Below, one piece after another: positions 62,268-64,000 of a DNA stretch of 64,000 bases; the stretch's first letter is position 1; every line of letters starts with the position of its first letter. A program made the position numbers and the translations under genes. The stretch covers positions 57,225,501 through 57,289,500 of the forward strand of contig JAVUNC010000004.1 of assembly GCA_032173965.1 (NCBI GenBank), read 5' to 3'. The notes below the pieces were generated by a model, which searched no databases, was not told where the DNA came from, and saw nothing but the letters and a program-made list of their open reading frames with translations. Source of the stretch: Sitta carolinensis (taxonomy: Eukaryota > Chordata > Aves > Passeriformes > Sittidae).

Positions 62268-64000
62268 GTAAATCCACCTGGATTATATTTGTTTACCACA
62301 TAATTTAAACGTATAAAGTTACTTAGTAAAGATAGTTGTATGCTTGGACTGTGATCAAATAGAGGTTAGGGTTTATTGGAGATGTGAATTCTGACCCTGT
62401 TTTCAAGGTAAAATAGAACAGACCTTAATATCATAGTTGTTATATTTGTTTCTTCTATGTAGAAATAGACTTCTTAGGAAAAATGCCCTCCATGCATCAC
62501 AGGTTTTAACACAAATGTTGCTTGTTATGTGCCGGTAGGAGAGTGATGCACAGTGCAGCCTTTTAACTGAGGAAAAGCATTGGACTTAATGAAATGTTGC
62601 ATTTGAGAAATGATTTTACAAGTCAAGCCAGTTAGGAATTTTTTGGCCAAAAATATTTTGTTGGAAAACAACAATTTATTGACAATGGAACGTTTCACAC
62701 AAGCGGTTTTCAACAAAACTATCAAGCAAGAGAAGTTTTTCAGATATAGGATTGCCAAGAAACCTGTTTCAGTTCCATGGAAAAATAACAATGTAACTTA
62801 AAACTCAAGTGAATACTATCTCTCTGGAAAGTTCTGTCTCAATTTTTAATTATACTTTTTATTTGAATTAGAGCCTTCAATGATCTCTACCTCTTTCTCA
62901 CAAGGAAGATGGCTATTTTCAAAATTCTATTTTTGATTTTTCTATTAAGTGGGAAAGATAGCTTCGTAGTTGATTCCAGTTTACTTAGGTTTATTTTAAA
63001 AAATTGTTCCTATGGACTTGAGTCTTCCATTGTTTTAATGCAAACTTGCTGACAAATGGCAGACATGACATGACTCAAGTCATGACAAGTGATTCCCTCT
63101 GTTCCTTTTCATTCCCCATTCGACATGTATCAAAATCTGCTGGTGACTTATCAGTGAAGATCTATTCCAAATTCTTATACATTTGATTTTTCCCATTTGT
63201 TGTTTTTTTATTATGATTGGTCTAAACTGTGTTGCTTATGTAATAGGCAACGTAAGTGCCTGTCTCTTTACTGGATGTGCCAATGTTGAGCGTTTATTAA
63301 TCTTCAGGGTGAAGTAAAGCCTTTCAAAAGACTGTGCTATCACAGTAGACAGCTTTTGATCAAGTGGGTTACAGGATGATTGAGCAATGCTTGTGCCAAA
63401 TTTGTCTAGGATCTAAACTAAAAATACAGAGTTTTTGTGTTTATTTTGGGAATAGGTTCATAGTTGTACGTTTGCCTCGTACAGCAGTACATTAAAGTGG
63501 ACTTTATAAAGCACATGATAATATAAAATGTTACTGTGTCTCTGAAGCACATCTGGTAATACAAGATGTAAAGCTATTAATTTGGTCAGGACAATGAGTT
63601 CTTTATGAATTGGGGCTAGCCCATTGAAATGAATTTGCTCCTGAATTAATGATGACAGAGGGTGGGGAGTTTGGAGTAATGACCATCTGCTGGGCTGTTG
63701 ATGTCCAGCGGGCTCTAAGAGACAGAGTGACGCCTGTGGTAACATGCTTGGCCAAATCTTAATATCTGTATTGTTACTAAGCATAGAACAAGGAAACAAA
63801 AGCTGGATGAAGCTATAAAATTCAGGTAAGTTTTGCATGAGTTGAGAGGACTGTCTTCTGGGGTCGAAGCTTACTTTTATTCTCCATTCCTGAGAAGAGC
63901 TTAATTTGATTCCCCCACTGGCCAAGAGAGATGAGAGGCAAAAAACCCAAATGCTTTTTACTCTGGGGACTGGAGGAGCCCCACACAAGTGCTGCTGAGC
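62268..64000. other. Non-coding end of window, conserved-looking block
   Basis: AT-rich up to about 63470. From there to the end the sequence has more even composition and a 176-codon minus-strand frame (63458-63988) whose peptide resembles no family I know. A perfect-consensus + strand donor, TTCAG/GTAAGT, lies at 63825/63826, but the exon it would close (acceptor at about 63708) has stops in every frame. Conserved non-coding DNA or an untranslated exon is possible; a coding gene is not supported. Confidence 0.4.

Overview
The window is vertebrate nuclear DNA, almost certainly from a bird and probably a songbird. The evidence is in the repeats. There are two 5'-truncated copies of the avian LINE CR1, at about 16345-16740 and 42355-42568, both on the + strand with the typical 3' end (CAAACTCAG-like block, then ATTCTATGA/GATTCTGTGA units). 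There is also one compact SINE on the - strand (21515-21650) with a tRNA-Ile-like head and a CR1-like 3' tail. That combination matches the passerine family known as TguSINE1. Nothing bacterial, plasmid-like or viral is visible: no operons, no ribosome binding sites, no long open frames with recognisable domains.

Most of the 64 kb is AT-rich, low-repeat, non-coding DNA. I could not recognise any protein-coding exon. The annotated structure is sparse. (1) 1-15679 is AT-rich with small simple repeats. (2) 15680-16015 is a short CpG island with GC boxes and splice-donor-like sites on both strands. (3) 16016-43400 is AT-rich, with one CR1, the SINE, an (ATT)n microsatellite, a second CR1 and two candidate non-coding exons. 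(4) 43400-44430 is a strong CpG island. It contains a 49-base T run, GC boxes, and what looks like the first, untranslated exon of a + strand gene, ending at a good splice donor (44130/44131) and carrying two short upstream reading frames. (5) 44431-64000 looks like the long first intron (or introns) of that gene, with a few candidate small exons (45978-46053, 55905-55975, 62191-62267), hairpins, simple repeats and conserved-looking non-coding blocks.

The simplest reading is the 5' end of a large, probably regulated vertebrate gene transcribed left to right from about 43.8 kb. The 15.7-16.0 kb island would be either an alternative upstream promoter or the promoter of a separate, perhaps non-coding, transcript. 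I cannot name the gene. Exon calls rest on splice-site inspection alone and are low confidence. I found no convincing previously undescribed system. The most unusual items are the T49/polypyrimidine tract inside the promoter island and the adjacent 24-bp duplicated block with NFI-like half sites.
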